A stretch of 64,000 nucleotides of DNA from Corylus avellana (lineage: Eukaryota > Streptophyta > Magnoliopsida > Fagales > Betulaceae): NCBI RefSeq assembly GCF_901000735.1, contig NC_081546.1, forward strand, positions 27,237,900 to 27,301,899, given 5' to 3'. Under the pieces are notes generated by a model, which was not told where the DNA came from, made no database searches, and was given only the letters and a program-made list of their open reading frames with translations. Shown one piece after another: positions 47,337 to 60,057 of the stretch (position 1 is the stretch's first letter; every line of letters starts with the position of its first letter). Both the position numbers and the translations under genes were made by a program.

Positions 47337-47696
47337 TTTAAATATTGCAGAGAATCTCCGTCCTATACAGTATCACCATGATTGAAATATATAATATTGA
47401 GCTTTTTCTCTCCAATTTCCAACTATAGTGTAAAATATGGCTCCACATAGAAGCCATTACTGAACAAGGTACTTGAACCAAATTCAAATTTGGTCACATT
47501 CGGCAAATTGCATACGGCACATTTCAGACCACATCAACAAGATATTTTGCCATCATTGAAATCCCATCCAATGTGACCAAAAACGAAAGCTTTGAGGCCC
47601 TCTTTATTAAAATTTTTATTTTTTGTTTTTCTTATCCAAACATAATTATTAGAAAAACAATCCAAACACACATTATTCATAAGAACATAAAAAAAA

Positions 47697-48040
47697 TAAA
47701 AATGTAAAATCAGTCACGGTGATTTATCTAATTTGCAGTTAACTATATGTAGTATCAAAATAAACTCAAAGCTCATTGAGGTATATATGTCCAAAAAAAC
47801 AATTTAGTCCTTAACAAATTAACAGATTCTGATAGCGTGAAATGTCAGAGCTAATAAAATTGTGATATTTGTTCGATTTAAGTCAGTGTCACACTAACAG
47901 AATTTGTTAAATTAGTGGACAACATTTGACTATAGGAACTAAATTGTTTTTTTGCATACCTCAGATGCTTTTGAGTTCATTTTGATAACACAGTGAACTA
48001 ATTGCAAATTAGGTAAACCACATGGATTTTGCATTTTTTC
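47697..48040. mobile_element. Foldback MITE, left-block copy
   Basis: Left AAAATGTAAAATC, TTATCTAATTTGCA and AACAATTTAGTCCTTA pair with the right-arm complements of TTTTGCATTTT, TGCAAATTAGGTAAAC and GGAACTAAATTGTT. The arms are about 150 bases each and meet at about 47860. Copy 2 is at 57622-57964. Confidence 0.65.
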
Positions 48041-48848
48041 CAATAAAAATAAAAATAAAAATTCCAAGATGCATTAACAATATAAGTCTTCACAAGATAT
48101 AAACTTAGCTTTTCTGTAATTTATTTATTTGTTTGAGTTATGGGTTACTAAAAACTATTCAATTTTTCTTTTAATGCAAATAAAAGTTGTTCGGTTGATC
48201 AGTAACTATCATTATCACTTATATATAAATACATTGAGTAGTTGTTTTTGTTAGTTCTGCAAATTTAATAGTCTAATTAAACATGAACACCCACACACAA
48301 CGGTTATTAATGGGAAAATGATGTTATTAGATGCTTCAAGTAAACCCATTTTGACTTTTATTTTTGTAATGAAAACATATTTATAGCTTCTACTATGTCC
48401 TTCACAAACTAACATAGTACTTTACCTGACATTTATTATATCAGTTGTTACTATCAAATTTAATTTACAATTAAAGTTTAATTGTTAATTAATTAACATG
48501 GTAAGTGTGACGTAGTTTTTAAGGCACTTTTTTTGTGCAATTAATGTTGGTAACCTATTTTCTTGGACTAGGTCAACTTAATTTGGATGAAAAGGCTTAA
48601 GAGGCTTTCCAAAAATTCATAAATTAAAATAAACAAGTAGATTTTTTTTTTTTTTTTTTACAAGTGGCACTCAAATATGTTGCCATGAGCTATTCTTGTG
48701 CAAATCTACACACATTTATTGAGGCATCCATGAAACACGTTTGGAGTTTGGAGGGCTTATTTATTATATATGGGTCCATTAGAGAAAATTCAAGTGCAAT
48801 TAAATGTATGTAATTTGATGGCAAATACCATCATCAAAGGCATAGACA

Positions 48849-48968
48849 TTTTTTTTTTTTTTTTGTTTACATGTTCACACAAATTGAGTGAATTAGTGGC
48901 CTCCGCTTCATGAGACGTGGTCTCTAACTGATTGAGCTATCACTTAGAGATAGATTAATCAAGATTAA
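48849..48968 (-). mobile_element. tRNA-derived SINE remnant, left-block copy
   Basis: On the minus strand there is a Pol III A box, TAGCTCAATCAG (48939-48928), followed by TTAGAGACCACGTCTCATG as in tRNA-like SINE heads. A degraded B-box region (CCACTAATTCAC) follows, then AAAC plus an A tract (the T run 48849-48864). The right-block copy is at 58821-58935. Confidence 0.5.
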
Positions 48969-49039
48969 ACAGTGAGCTCAGGGCTAACTATGTTAACTGC
49001 AAATTGTAACCCTAAAATCATACATCAACATCACCCCTC

Positions 49040-49071
<32 letters not shown>

Positions 49072-49725
49072 ACATGACATGCACCAATGGTCGTGACCGT
49101 TGTTAGGATTGGAGTCAAACCGAGTATTGGCCGTTTAAACTCGGCTCAAAAATCATATATTAGTTCGAGCTCGAGCCAAATTTCAAAATTTCCAATGTAA
49201 AGTGATTTTAATAGGTTCTAGCCAAATTATGAGTAAAAAGAACATTTGACTGTTTCCAACACTATTGATATATATGTTTGTGGTCCTTGTGGATGTTTAT
49301 TGTAATTGTTTAGTACCTTGGGCACAACATCAAATGACGACCCAAAAGAATAAAAAAAATTTGATATTAGATTATTCTGCATGTGTGTCTAGAAATTCTT
49401 AAATAATAAACAACAGTAGCTTGGACGAAACATTGTTCCATTAAACTAGATATGGTTATTTTTATTTTTAGTCGGTTTGGTTGGAAGAAGTCTAGAAGAC
49501 CACCATTACCTTCCGGGATCCTCCAAGACCATTGGAGGGAAGGTGCTTCACGCCTTCAACAAGCCCATAATTAAAGAAACACTCCAAAACTCAAGGAAGA
49601 GATATTCAATAACTTCAAAGTTTTCTTATTCTTTCATTTGGTTATTTAGCAATCAAATGTTAAGTAAAGTATATCAAGCATCATTTCCCCCTAAAATAAT
49701 AAAAATAGATTAAAAAAATCTTTTT

Positions 49726-49890
49726 TTATTTTTTAAAGGAATCGGTTCAGTCTTATTCATTGATAAACGAACATAAAGCTCAAATAACACAGAACAAAAG
49801 CTTTGAAGCAATCATAGCCGAAGTTACGAGGTTACAAGTGTCAAAGATGATGTATTACATTTCATACTCAAACAAAATTTGCTAACATAT
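49726..49890 (-). mobile_element. Second LINE 3'-end remnant, left-block copy
   Basis: The minus strand ends TTATCAATGAATAAGACTG, ACCGATTCC, then TTTAAAAAATAAAAAAAG. It shares its body words with the remnant at 45950-46335. Copy 2 is at about 59690-59860. Confidence 0.4.
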
Positions 49891-50097
49891 GACTATTTTT
49901 AAATTAAACAGTAGATTTGAGCCAAAAATCATTTTAATATATAGAGTAGAAAAAGCATATAGGTAAAATAGAAAAAAATGGATTTTTTTTTTTTTTTTTT
50001 TTTTGTTGAAGTTTGTCTAACCTTTGACTAGTCCAATATTAGAGCTCTAACAATTTGGAATTTAGCAATACTAAACACAATTTATTTTTTATTTTTG

Positions 50098-50488
50098 GGG
50101 AAAACTTCACTTATTACCCATAATATTTCATCACCTTTGCAATTGTACTATTAAACTTTAAAAAGCATCAACTTAGTGTTATAATTATCTTTCAAAAGTT
50201 TGTAATGTCAATCATTTCCTCTAAATTCAGCTTTAAATCCTAACGGAAAATTGAAATTCCCAAAATATTATCGTCCAAATTCAAGGTATTTTTGTAATTT
50301 TATAAACTTCTTAAGGATATTTTGGGGATTTCACTCATTAATCGTTTGATTTAATGCTGAATTTTGATGGGAAAGTTGACATTGCAAGCTTTTGAAAGAT
50401 GATTATCTTAAACTTATACTTTTTTAAAAGTTTAAAGGCATAATTGCAAAAGTGATAAAAAATTTGGGGCGTTAAGTGACGTTTTTCC
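50098..50488. mobile_element. Foldback MITE, left-block copy
   Basis: Left GGGAAAACTTCACTTATTACC pairs with the complement of GTTAAGTGACGTTTTTCC. Inner TTTGCAATTGTACTATTAAAC pairs with GTTTAAAGGCATAATTGCAAA. Flanks are TTATTTTTG and TTATTTTGA (TTATTTTTA in the right-block copy at 60058-60448), a plausible 9-bp Mutator-type duplication. Confidence 0.7.
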
Positions 50489-51605
50489 TTATTTTGAATA
50501 TTTATTCAATGCCATATATACTTTCCTATTTTTTATTTTTTATTTTTATTTTATTTATGAGAATATACTTTTCTGCTGGCTTCTTTTTTAATTGGGCTAA
50601 GAAATACCACTTTATTGTCTATAAACTTATGAGCTACATGATATATCATGATGATGTTATACACTTGCTTCAAAAACCTAATCATTTGTTAAACTGTGCA
50701 ATTGAAACGTGAGCAAACCAAAATTTAAAAGAGCAAGAAGACACAGAAGAAGTTTTAGAGGTCCAATGCGATGTCGTGTTAGGCCATGGAAATATGGACA
50801 AAACAAACATGCCACCATGGAAAACCTCCTCCTCTAATTTATTAATGGGCTTACATCAAGCTGTTTGGACATCACATGGGGCGTGCAAATTGTGATGGTG
50901 ATGTTTTAACCCATATGCTTACAGACAGCTCAGGATGACCACACAACTAGTCCACTCTGGGTTTTAAAACATCTTTAATGTAAATGTTGTGCTGCAAAGC
51001 ATGCAACATTTGGATTCGGATTCTCAATAATTTTCTGTCTAAAAATAAGGGCCGAAAAAAATTATAAGGAGACTGAAAGAGAGGGTGTTTTGCTCAAACT
51101 AAACTCTCTGGTCGAAAAGCAAAGCCCTTTTTCATATTAAGATTCATATTATCTGTCTAAATTATTTAGCAATTAAAACGAGTAATTAGTGGGAATTCTT
51201 ATCTCTCTTATAAACTCCTGCCTACAAAAAAAAAGGTGAGAAAATAACAACAGAAATGGTGGGCTGCAACTTGTTCACTTTTCTGGTCATTTATTGCAGC
51301 TCACGTGCCTCCATAGCTAAGGAATCTCATGAAATCAAGGACAAAAGCTGAAAGGCTTGGTCTGAATCCTGCAACTGATGATGATGTCCACTGTTCAAAA
51401 GGGAACATGTAAAAAATTCTAGTGGTTAAAAGAGTGTGGTTTGGTTTCAATTAGGATTATAATATGCTTGCTCATGAGTCAAGTATATATATATATAACC
51501 AACTGAAGGCTGAAGGTGGTGTATCCACTTGGGCAACTTATTGTGGTTTAGTGAATGGTGCAGAGCACTCTGTAAATGATTAGTTGTTTATTTACATCAT
51601 GTTGT

Positions 51606-51760
51606 CAAGTAGGGTTGACAGTTTTTCATGATATCTGTAAATTCGACACAAAATTCAATACGAAATTAAGAGATTATGGTTGAGAAATTTGATCCGTTTA
51701 ATTAAATAAATCGGATTAAGATTGAGCGGCTTATATAACACGAACTGCCACACCTAGCTT
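51606..51760. repeat. TTTAATTAAAT-family repeat, left-block copy
   Basis: It contains GTTTAATTAAATAAATCGG, ATTAAGATTGAGCGGCTTAT and AACACGAACTGCC, matching the degenerate hAT-like family at 8270, 27473 and 43430. The right-block copy is at about 61600-61745. Confidence 0.45.
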
Positions 51761-52392
51761 AAAGTGTGTTCCTAATTAACACTATTAAATCTACAAAATT
51801 TAATCTCGACTAAAAATAGATCATCTCGTCTTAAAATGAAAATGATTCTCCTGAGTCCTGATCCATCCATGATGTACTGGTCTGGAAGTTCTAGCACCGA
51901 ACTTAATGCTGTGATGGGCCGTATCAACCAGCCAGGCTACTTGGGCTGTAACCAATTAGTCTTCCAGAAGGGTTGAGCCGGGCTTGATGCCGTCTTCTAA
52001 GGATATAGCCCAAATACATTTACAACAAACGGTCAAAGACAGTGAAAAGACGTGTTTGGCTCCATTCAGTAACATTCATTTGGAAACATATAGTTTAACA
52101 GCCAAAAATGCCAACAACTGGACAACGTAATTAATGGGTCCCTTCGGGAAAGGAAAGTGCATTGAAACGAGGTCCGCAAACAGAAAACGGTTTCATGACA
52201 ACATAGCCAAACCAAACACGCCCTTATCCCTGCCCACAATCTTGGGAATGGAAGATAAAAAAAGAGGTTTTATACCTGCAGGAGTCAGCAAAACCAGCTA
52301 GACTTTGCTTCTTTGTTGTGAACAAAACCAGGACCATTCAACCTTAAAAATCCCAGTATCCAACGGCCATTTCCTTAACCAACTGAAAAGAA

Positions 52393-52669
52393 ATGACGAA
52401 GCCCAGATGGCCCTTTGTTCACAAAATTTTGTTTTTCCTTGTCTATGTCCATCTGGGTATTGGTATTGCAACCTGTTCCACAGACCCTCTTGTCCAGCAA
52501 AAATTAGACAAGGTTCTTAGGCTCCCAGGGCAGAGTTTTAACCTGAGCTTTGCACACTATGCTGGGTACATCGATGTCAATGAAGATTCTGGGAGGGCCC
52601 TCTTCTACTGGTTCATTGAGGCTGCTGAGGATCCTGATTCAAAGCCTCTTGTTCTTTGGCTTAATGGAG
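52393..52669 (+). pseudogene. Serine carboxypeptidase-like gene, exon 1 only (left copy)
   Basis: Identical, as far as I can read, to exon 1 at 62377-62653: signal peptide, LPGQ motif, HYAGYIDV and [10 protein letters not shown], then a GT donor. The sequence runs out into the N gap within intron 1, so no further exon is present. It may be a true partial gene, a complete gene interrupted by missing sequence, or the other allele of the gene at 62377. The last is my preferred reading. Confidence 0.75.
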
Positions 52670-52844
52670 GTCAAGCTTCAAAATTTGTTCATACCCTTTT
52701 ATATATATATATAATTTATTGGTGTTTTGACTTGTGGTTTTTGAATTGGTATGTGACTGTTTTGCTGCTAGTTTCCATATTTTTCTTGTGTGACTTATTA
52801 CTAACTGTTTAATTGATAACTTGAAAGAATATGTGAGAGGGAAT

Positions 52845-53205
52845 TATTGGATCCAAATTCACGGCTACTGAAAATGCCACACGGATTGGAGAGAAACTGG
52901 GAAAGCTTTTGGAGATTGATGATGCAAATACAAAGGGAGTTCATTTCTGTAAGTTCCTTCGAATTAGAGTGGAGAAGGGAAAGATCAAGTATGGGTTCAG
53001 ACTGTTCAGTTCAAATATGAAAGGCTCTCAGATTTCTGTTATAGCTGTGGTTCAATCTGCCATGTTAAAGAGGATTCTCCATTTAAGGGGAAGTTTGGCC
53101 CTGAGATGAGAGCAACGGGAACTTCCTGGGACCAAATGGAGTTTTCCAATGATCATATCACAAAAAAATAGTTGAGATACAAAAAAAGAAAAAAAAAAAA
53201 AAAGA
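52845..53205 (+). mobile_element. LINE ORF1-type DUF4283/zinc-knuckle fragment in carboxypeptidase intron 1 (left copy)
   Basis: The frame reads [18 protein letters not shown], then [10 protein letters not shown], and after a frameshift [20 protein letters not shown]. This is the DUF4283-linker-CCHC layout of ORF1 in plant LINEs. In the knuckle C-x2-C-x4-H-x4-C the last Cys is replaced by Ser. A poly-A-like tract follows at about 53177-53204. Dead fragment. The right copy is at 62829-63189. Confidence 0.7.
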
Positions 53206-53240
53206 ACAAAAAAAGAGAGGAAATGCAGATGGAGGAAAAA

Positions 53241-53606
53241 TGTATTAGAATGAAGACACCAAGAGAGTTTTGGTTGTAATCATCTTACTGAGCATTCGTG
53301 TCTAGTCCAGAATATATAGGAGAGATACAGGTGCTAGAGCCACAGTGTGAGGTGGCGAGATTGCAAGAGATACAAATAAAATAGAAGACTATAAAAGCTA
53401 AACTAGCTGGCACGTAGGTTTACTGAAACCAACGAGTTAAGAGGAAGCTGTGCAAGCATGAATTAAGCCTTGAATTCTGGAAGAGATTATGCCCCATATT
53501 TTCCCGGTGACAGCCGTGACTTTCCCTTGAAATCTGGATGTCTTTCATAGCCGTAATTCTCCTTAGAATCTGGCTGTTGGCTTGACCTTCAATTATCACT
53601 TTAACA
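53241..53606 (-). mobile_element. Copia solo LTR in carboxypeptidase intron 1 (left copy)
   Basis: On the minus strand it starts TGTTAAAGTGATAATTGAAG and ends CATTCTAATACA, with a TATATA promoter motif (CTCCTATATATTCTGG, about 53324-53309). TG...CA ends with short inverted termini and 366-bp size fit a copia LTR. No primer-binding site or purine tract is next to it, so it is a solo LTR. A 5-base target duplication is not clear. Right copy: 63225-63590. Confidence 0.6.
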
Positions 53607-53664
53607 AAATGTTCTGATTCCTAACTGTTTGAATTGTTCTTTACTGTTTGATTGATAACTTTAA

Positions 53665-53764
53665 NNNNNNNNNNNNNNNNNNNNNNNNNNNNNNNNNNNN
53701 NNNNNNNNNNNNNNNNNNNNNNNNNNNNNNNNNNNNNNNNNNNNNNNNNNNNNNNNNNNNNNNN
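53665..53764. other. Assembly gap of exactly 100 N
   Basis: A round 100-N run is the usual placeholder for a gap of unknown size. The two large direct repeats abut it on each side, the left copy ending and the right copy starting at its edges. Confidence 0.99.
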
Positions 53765-54163
53765 TAAAGGCAATTGCCGCGGTAAAAAAAAAAAAAAAAA
53801 AAAAATCAAGAAATGATGTTAACAAAAGGAATACTAATGTAGCCGACAATAAATCAGATTAAAAGTCAAAAATTCTAGATGATAAAGATCGTGAAGAATA
53901 TTTTGCCTCTTTCCTTGCAACAACAACTTGGCCAAGAAATTTCATGGTAGCTACTCCTGTGGACAAAGTAGCATGCATGTGTATGTACAAGAGAGGAAGG
54001 GGTCCATTTTGGTGGGTAAGGATAGTGACTCTTTCCATACACATGTCTTCTCCACCTTCAAGAGAATTTGATCATAAATTTTGAAAAGGCCAGAATCATT
54101 CTTCCATGTCCTTATTTTTGAATAATCTTCAAAATGGTCGGGTTTATGATTAAGATAGATTTA

Positions 54164-54431
54164 GGGTCCATTTGCGATTATGATTTTATAGACAAATAAT
54201 AAAATTTCAAACCAAATCACAAAAAATAAATTGATTGGAATTGTGTTTTTTTAAAAATTACGATTTTAAAAACGCTGAAAATCTGCGTTTTCAAATTGCA
54301 GGTGAGAAGGTTTTTTTATTTTATTTTTTTATTTTAATGCACAATTTTAAAGGCTAAATAGGTTAAACACAAATTTTAAAAATTACATTTTCAAATTGCA
54401 CATTTTAAAAATCGCAAACCTAAACTGACCC
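54164..54431. mobile_element. Harbinger-type MITE, right-block copy
   Basis: Counterpart of 44266-44535, with TTA at both sides. Its left end GGGTCCATTTGCG is closer to the right-end complement than in the other copy. Confidence 0.72.
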
Positions 54432-55861
54432 TTAAATCCTGCAATGAAATCTTCATTTCTAATTAGTATAAATTACCATTAGTCTCATTTATATTTTGTT
54501 GGGACTAAGATCTGTCATACCTTAAATCAAGCGATTGCAGTAGTGTTCGATATGAAAAGATACTATCATGATCGCACTCAGATAAAGCAACAACTTTAAT
54601 CGAGCCTGAACCTTTGCCTTTTAATTTTTAATTTTTGACTTCTTTTTTTTAAAAAAAAAAGATTAAAAAAAAAATCATTCTATTAGGTCATGGTGTAATT
54701 ACTCATTAGATGGCAAGTTCTTGGCAACTTCTCAATCTTCTGGACTGCTTCCTGCAATTGTTTGCATGTGCATGAAAATCTTAAAGTAACTCTAAATGTC
54801 TGCCTGAGATTCTGGATTCCCCACCTGCAAGTACTGTCAGACCTGCAATATTTTCCAAACCTTTTTCTTGGTCGGCGGCAGATTCACTGAATTGGATGCA
54901 CAAGAGATAAAGATAAGTTCTGAAAAAATCTACCACCCCTTGTGAGATTAATAATAGTTAATTTAACTCATAAAAAAAGAAGAAGTTAATTGAATATTTA
55001 ATTAATATCATAGGGTCAAATATTTTATATATTTAATTAAAATATAAAAAACAAGTTTAAACTCAATTTTTTTTTAGCTCTTATACTTATTTCAAAACTT
55101 TAAATTAATAAAAAATTATTTATTTAATTATTTAGTTAATATTTTAACGTAACACAACTTGAGACTGGCGAAATTTATCATAAGCCTGAGAATAGAATCA
55201 TAGAAGGCAAAGAGATATGCTGGCCTTTTTTCAGTATTATTATTTAAGGCGCATCTCTAATTACTGTCGCTGACTGCTTCTGATCACTGCCATGCATCCA
55301 CCCTACCAAGTCCACCAAAAGAAAAAGAAAAATTCCTATTCCAAAACTCCTTAAATCAAAAGCTTCACGCTTTCATCACTTTACTTTCTTTACAACATCA
55401 TCCTTCATAGACGGCCAATTGGCTACGTTTGCAGAATTTGGTACGAAAAACCTGAGGAATTTGACGACCAAATAATCAACACACGGCACTCACGGATTTG
55501 GTTGTACATTTCATATTATTTACGCATAGAATATTATGATAATATTCTCATAATATTTTAAATCTTACTTCAACGTGATGTAGTTTATTCCCTCTAATAG
55601 ATGCTTTAAACACCCCCTTTATAGTTTAGCTTAGCTAATAAATATGCAATGTTTATATTTTGCTACAGTATTTGTCTATTTTTAGATCCAACATTGTAGC
55701 TTGTCTACTTATTTGAAATGGAGAAGAGTGGTTAGGCAAAATGATATAACAAAATTATCCAAATTTTAAAAGACAAGGACAATTTTATCTCAATTTTCAC
55801 TTCTTTTTTTTTTTTTTTTTTTTTCCTCTAAATGGTTATCTTTCAAATGGAATGCAGATGA

Positions 55862-56245
55862 TTCTTTTTTTTTTTTTTTTGAAAAATATTGAACTTTCAT
55901 TAATGAAATTTCATGAGCATAAAACTCTTACAATATAAAGCATACAGCTCTGAAAAATCATAACCAAAAGCTTTAAAGGTTACAAAGTCATAAAAATGAC
56001 TCAAGCTTAAGCTAACTCATATACAATTACATTTAAGAAACGTGCCAACTAGATTTAAGATATGGGTATCCTAAATAAAAATAAATAAAATAAAACTAGA
56101 AACTAAAAGTCAGACCGTGAGAGTTAAGCCCCCACACTAATCTACTACATCCTCAACCCAAAAGCCACAACAACAAATCCATCTTCAACCCGAAGGCTAG
56201 GACAAACAAAAAACAAAAAACCCACAAACAGCAGCAGGAGGAGCA
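55862..56245 (-). mobile_element. LINE 3'-end remnant, right-block copy
   Basis: Counterpart of 45950-46335; same tail structure with a slightly different T/A tract length. Confidence 0.45.
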
Positions 56246-56986
56246 TGGCATCGTAGACATCCCTTCGGAGGATACAAACTCTACATTCTCATTTTCATTT
56301 TTTAAAAGCTTTTATTGGCAACAAAAAAAAAAAAAAAAAAGAGAGAGAGAGAATTAATATCTAAAGAAATTAGATAAAAGAATAAAAAAGAAAATGGGTT
56401 TCAGAAATTGACAGGGGATGCAGTCTGCGGAAAGCATGGAATGTGGCTACCAAAAGCGGCAATGTTGGGTGTCCCCAGCACATGTACAAACATTTTCCCT
56501 CACAATTTCTTTACGTTTTGCTTTGTTTTTCATTGACACTGAACCTTTACCCACTTTAGATATATACCATAGGATTGGGACGCCAATGCCATGCAATATT
56601 TATGGTATTATGCAGGTTGTAATAACTTTAATTTGAGCTATTTATTTAAAATTTTGAATCTCATTTTTATCGGTTGTCTCACTCTATGCCCACTAACGCC
56701 TCTCCCTCGGTTTCGACGGTAGCGGAGGGGTGGCAGAAGAGGTAAGGAAGAGACTGCGTTGGATGAAGAGGTGAGACAATCAATGAAAATGATATGCAAA
56801 TTTTTGTTAGGATGATATGGTAATTTTTGGGCCGTCTATTTTAAATGAAGGCTTACATTAAACTTTTAGTTATAATGGAAGAACATTTTTGTCTTTTCAC
56901 TTTTAAGAAGACAAAAATACCCTTCTACTATAACTAACTGAATATTTGAACAAGAGAGGATCCTAATTCCTGTTCAATACCCTTTA

Positions 56987-57260
56987 GGTCATGTTTGGTA
57001 GAAAAAGAAAAAAGAAAAAAGAAAATAAAGAGAGAAGTGGAATAGATATTTCCCCATGAATGGAATAACCGAAAAGATTTTTAGAGCTAGAATATTTTTA
57101 AAATTTTGGTTGAAATATGATTAAATTTTAATTAAAAGAATTTAATAATTCTTTAATTGTCATCAAACAAAAAAATAGAATAATCATTTCATCCCAACTC
57201 TTTATATTCTTTACTCATTCCTATTTGTAAGGAACAATCATTCCATCGTATCAAATGTCC
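56987..57260. mobile_element. MITE, right-block copy
   Basis: Counterpart of 47062-47336, same inverted ends and TTTA flanks. Confidence 0.55.
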
Positions 57261-57621
57261 TTTAAATATTGCACAGAATCTCCGTCCTATACAGTATCAC
57301 CATGATTGAAATATATAATATTGAGCTTTTTCTCTCCAATTTCCAACTATAGTGTAAAATATGGCTCCACATAGAAGCCATTATTGAACAAGGTACTTGA
57401 ACCAAATTCAAATTTGGTCACATTCGGCAAATTGCATACGGCACATATCAGACCACATCAACAAGATATTTTGCCATGATCGAAATCCCATCCAATGTGA
57501 CCAAAAACGAAAGCTTTGAGGCCCTCTTTATTAAAATTTTTATTTTTTGTTTTTCTTATCCAAACATAATTATTAGAAAAACAATCCAAACACACATTAT
57601 TCATAAGAACATAAAAAAAAT

Positions 57622-57964
57622 AAAAATGTAAAATCAATCACGGTGATTTATCTAATTTGCAATTAACTATCTGTAGTATCAAAATAAACTCAAAGCTCCT
57701 TGAGATATATATGTCCAAAAAAACAATTTAGTCCTTAACAAATTAACAGATTCTGATAGCGTGAAATGTCAGAGCTAATAAAATTGTGATATTTATTCGA
57801 TTTAAGTCAGTGTCACACTAACAGAATTTGTTAAATTAGTGGACAACATTTGACTATAGGGACTAAATTGTTTTTTTGCATACCTCAGATGCTTTTGAGT
57901 TCATTTTGATAATACAGTGAGCTAATTGTAAATTAGGTAAACCACATGGATTTTGCATTTTTTC
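57622..57964. mobile_element. Foldback MITE, right-block copy
   Basis: Counterpart of 47697-48040 with a few substitutions in both arms. Confidence 0.65.
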
Positions 57965-58820
57965 CAATAAAAATAAAAATAAAAATTCCAAGATGCATTA
58001 ACAATATAAGTCTTCACAAGATATAAACTTAGCTTTTCTGTAATTTATTTATTTGTTTGAGTTATGGGTTACTAAAAAGTATTCAATTTTTCTTTTAATG
58101 CAAATAAAAGTTGTTCGGTTGATCAGTAACTATCATTATCACTTATATATAAATACATTGAGTAGTTGTTTTTTGTTAGTTCTGCAAATTTAATAGTCTA
58201 ATTAAACATGAACACCCACACACAACGGTTATTAATGGGAAAATGATGTTATTAGATGCTTCAAGTAAACCCATTTTGACTTTTATTTTTGTAATGAAAA
58301 CATATTTATAGCTTCTACTATCGTCCTTCACAAACTAACATAGTACTCTACGTGACATTTATTATATCAGTTGTAACTATCAAATTTAATTTACAATTAA
58401 AGTTTAATTGTTAATTAATTAACATGGTAAGCGTGTGACGTTGTTTTTAAGGCACTTTTTTTGTGCAATTGTGCTAATCACTTTTTTTTTGTGCTTAATG
58501 TTGGTAACCTATTTTCTTGGACTAGGTCAACTTAATTTGGATGAAAAGGCTTAAGAGGGATTTCCAAAAATTCATAAATTAAAATAAACAAGTAGAATTT
58601 TTTTTTTTTTTTTTTTTTTTAAATTCTATTTTACAAGTAGCACTCAAATATGTTGCCATGAGCTATTCTTGTGCAAATCTACACACATTTATTGAGGCAT
58701 CCATGAAACACGTTTGGAGTTTGGAGGGCTTATTTATTATATATGGGTCCATTAGAGAAAATTCAAGTGCAATTAAATGTATGTAATTTGATGGCACATA
58801 CCATCGTCAAAGGCATAGAC

Positions 58821-58935
58821 TTTTTTTTTTGTGTTTACATGTTCACACAAGTTGAACGAATTAGTGGCCTCTGCTTCATGAGACGTGGTCTCCAGCTAAT
58901 TGAGCTATCACTTAGAGATAGATTAATCAACATTA
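58821..58935 (-). mobile_element. SINE remnant, right-block copy
   Basis: Counterpart of 48849-48968. The A box region reads TAGCTCAATTAG here and the A tract is shorter. Confidence 0.45.
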
Positions 58936-60057
58936 AACAGTGAGCTCAGGGCTAACTATGTTAACTGCAAATTGTAACCCTAAAATCATACATCAACATC
59001 ACCCTTTTTTTTTTTTTTTTTTTTAACAAATGCATGACATGCACCAATAGTCATGACCGTTGTTAGGATTGGAGTCGAACCGAGTATTGGCCGTTTAAAC
59101 TCGGCTCAAAAATCATATATTAGTTCGAGCTCGAGTCAAATTTCAAAATTTTCAATGTAGAGTGATTTTAATAGGTTCTAGCCAAATTATGAGTAAAAAG
59201 AACATTTGACTGTTTCCAACACTATTGATATATATGTTTGTGGTCCTTGTGGATGTTTATTGTAATTGTTTTAGTACCTTGGGCAGAACATCAAATGACG
59301 ACCCAAAAGAATAAAAAAAATTTGATGTTAGATTATTCTGCATGTGTGTCTAGAAATTCTTAAATAATAAACAACAGTAGCTTGGACGAAACATTGTTCC
59401 ATTAAACTAGATATGGTTATTTTTATTTTTAGTCGGTTTGGTTGGAAGAAGTCTAGAAGACCACCATTACCTTCCGGGATCCTCCAAGACCATTGGAGGG
59501 CAGGTGCTTCACGCCTTCAACAAGCCCATAATTAAAGAAACACTCCAAAACTCAATGAAGAGATATTCAATAACTTCAAAGTTTTCTTATTCTTTCATTT
59601 GGTTATTTAGCAATCAAATGTTAAGTAAAGTATATCAAGCATCATTTCCCCCTAAAATAATAAAAATAAATTTAAAAAATCTTTTTTTATTTTTTATTTT
59701 TTAAAGAAATTAGTTCAGTCTTATTCATTGATAAATGAGCATAAAACTCAAATAACACAGAGCAAAAGCTCTGAAGCAATCATAGCCGAAGCTACGAGGT
59801 TACAAGTGTCAAAGATGATGTATTACATTTCATACTCAAACAAAATCCGCTAACCTATGACTATTTTTTAAATTAAACAGCAGATTTGCGCAAAAAATCA
59901 TTTTAATATATAGAGTAGAAAAAGCATATAGGTAAAATAGAAAAAAATGGAATTTTTTTTTTTTGTTGAAGTTTGTCTAACCTTTGACTAGTCCAATATT
60001 ATGGCTCTTACAATTTGGAATTTAGCAATACTAAACACAATTTATTTTTTATTTTTG

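Larger units (their letters stand above)
43871..53664. repeat. Large direct repeat, left copy (9794 bp), ends at the assembly gap
   Basis: It begins TAAAGGCAATTGCCGCGGT and is collinear with 53765-63648 through its whole length, with scattered substitutions and short indels. The match stops exactly at the last base before the N run (...TTGATAACTTTAA). It holds MITEs, LINE and SINE pieces and a copia LTR, and near its right end exon 1 of the carboxypeptidase gene. Confidence 0.97.

Noticed and set aside
49477..49713. 78-codon plus-strand frame in both block copies
   Set aside because: The copies differ at the protein level in a way typical of noncoding drift, and no motif is seen.
50476..50712. 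Hydrophobic 78-codon frame (Phe/Ile/Leu-rich)
   Set aside because: It arises from T-rich sequence beside a foldback MITE and resembles no membrane protein family.
52305..52520. 71-codon frame overlapping SCPL exon 1
   Set aside because: Out-of-phase reading; the 52393 frame carries the signal peptide and SCPL motifs.
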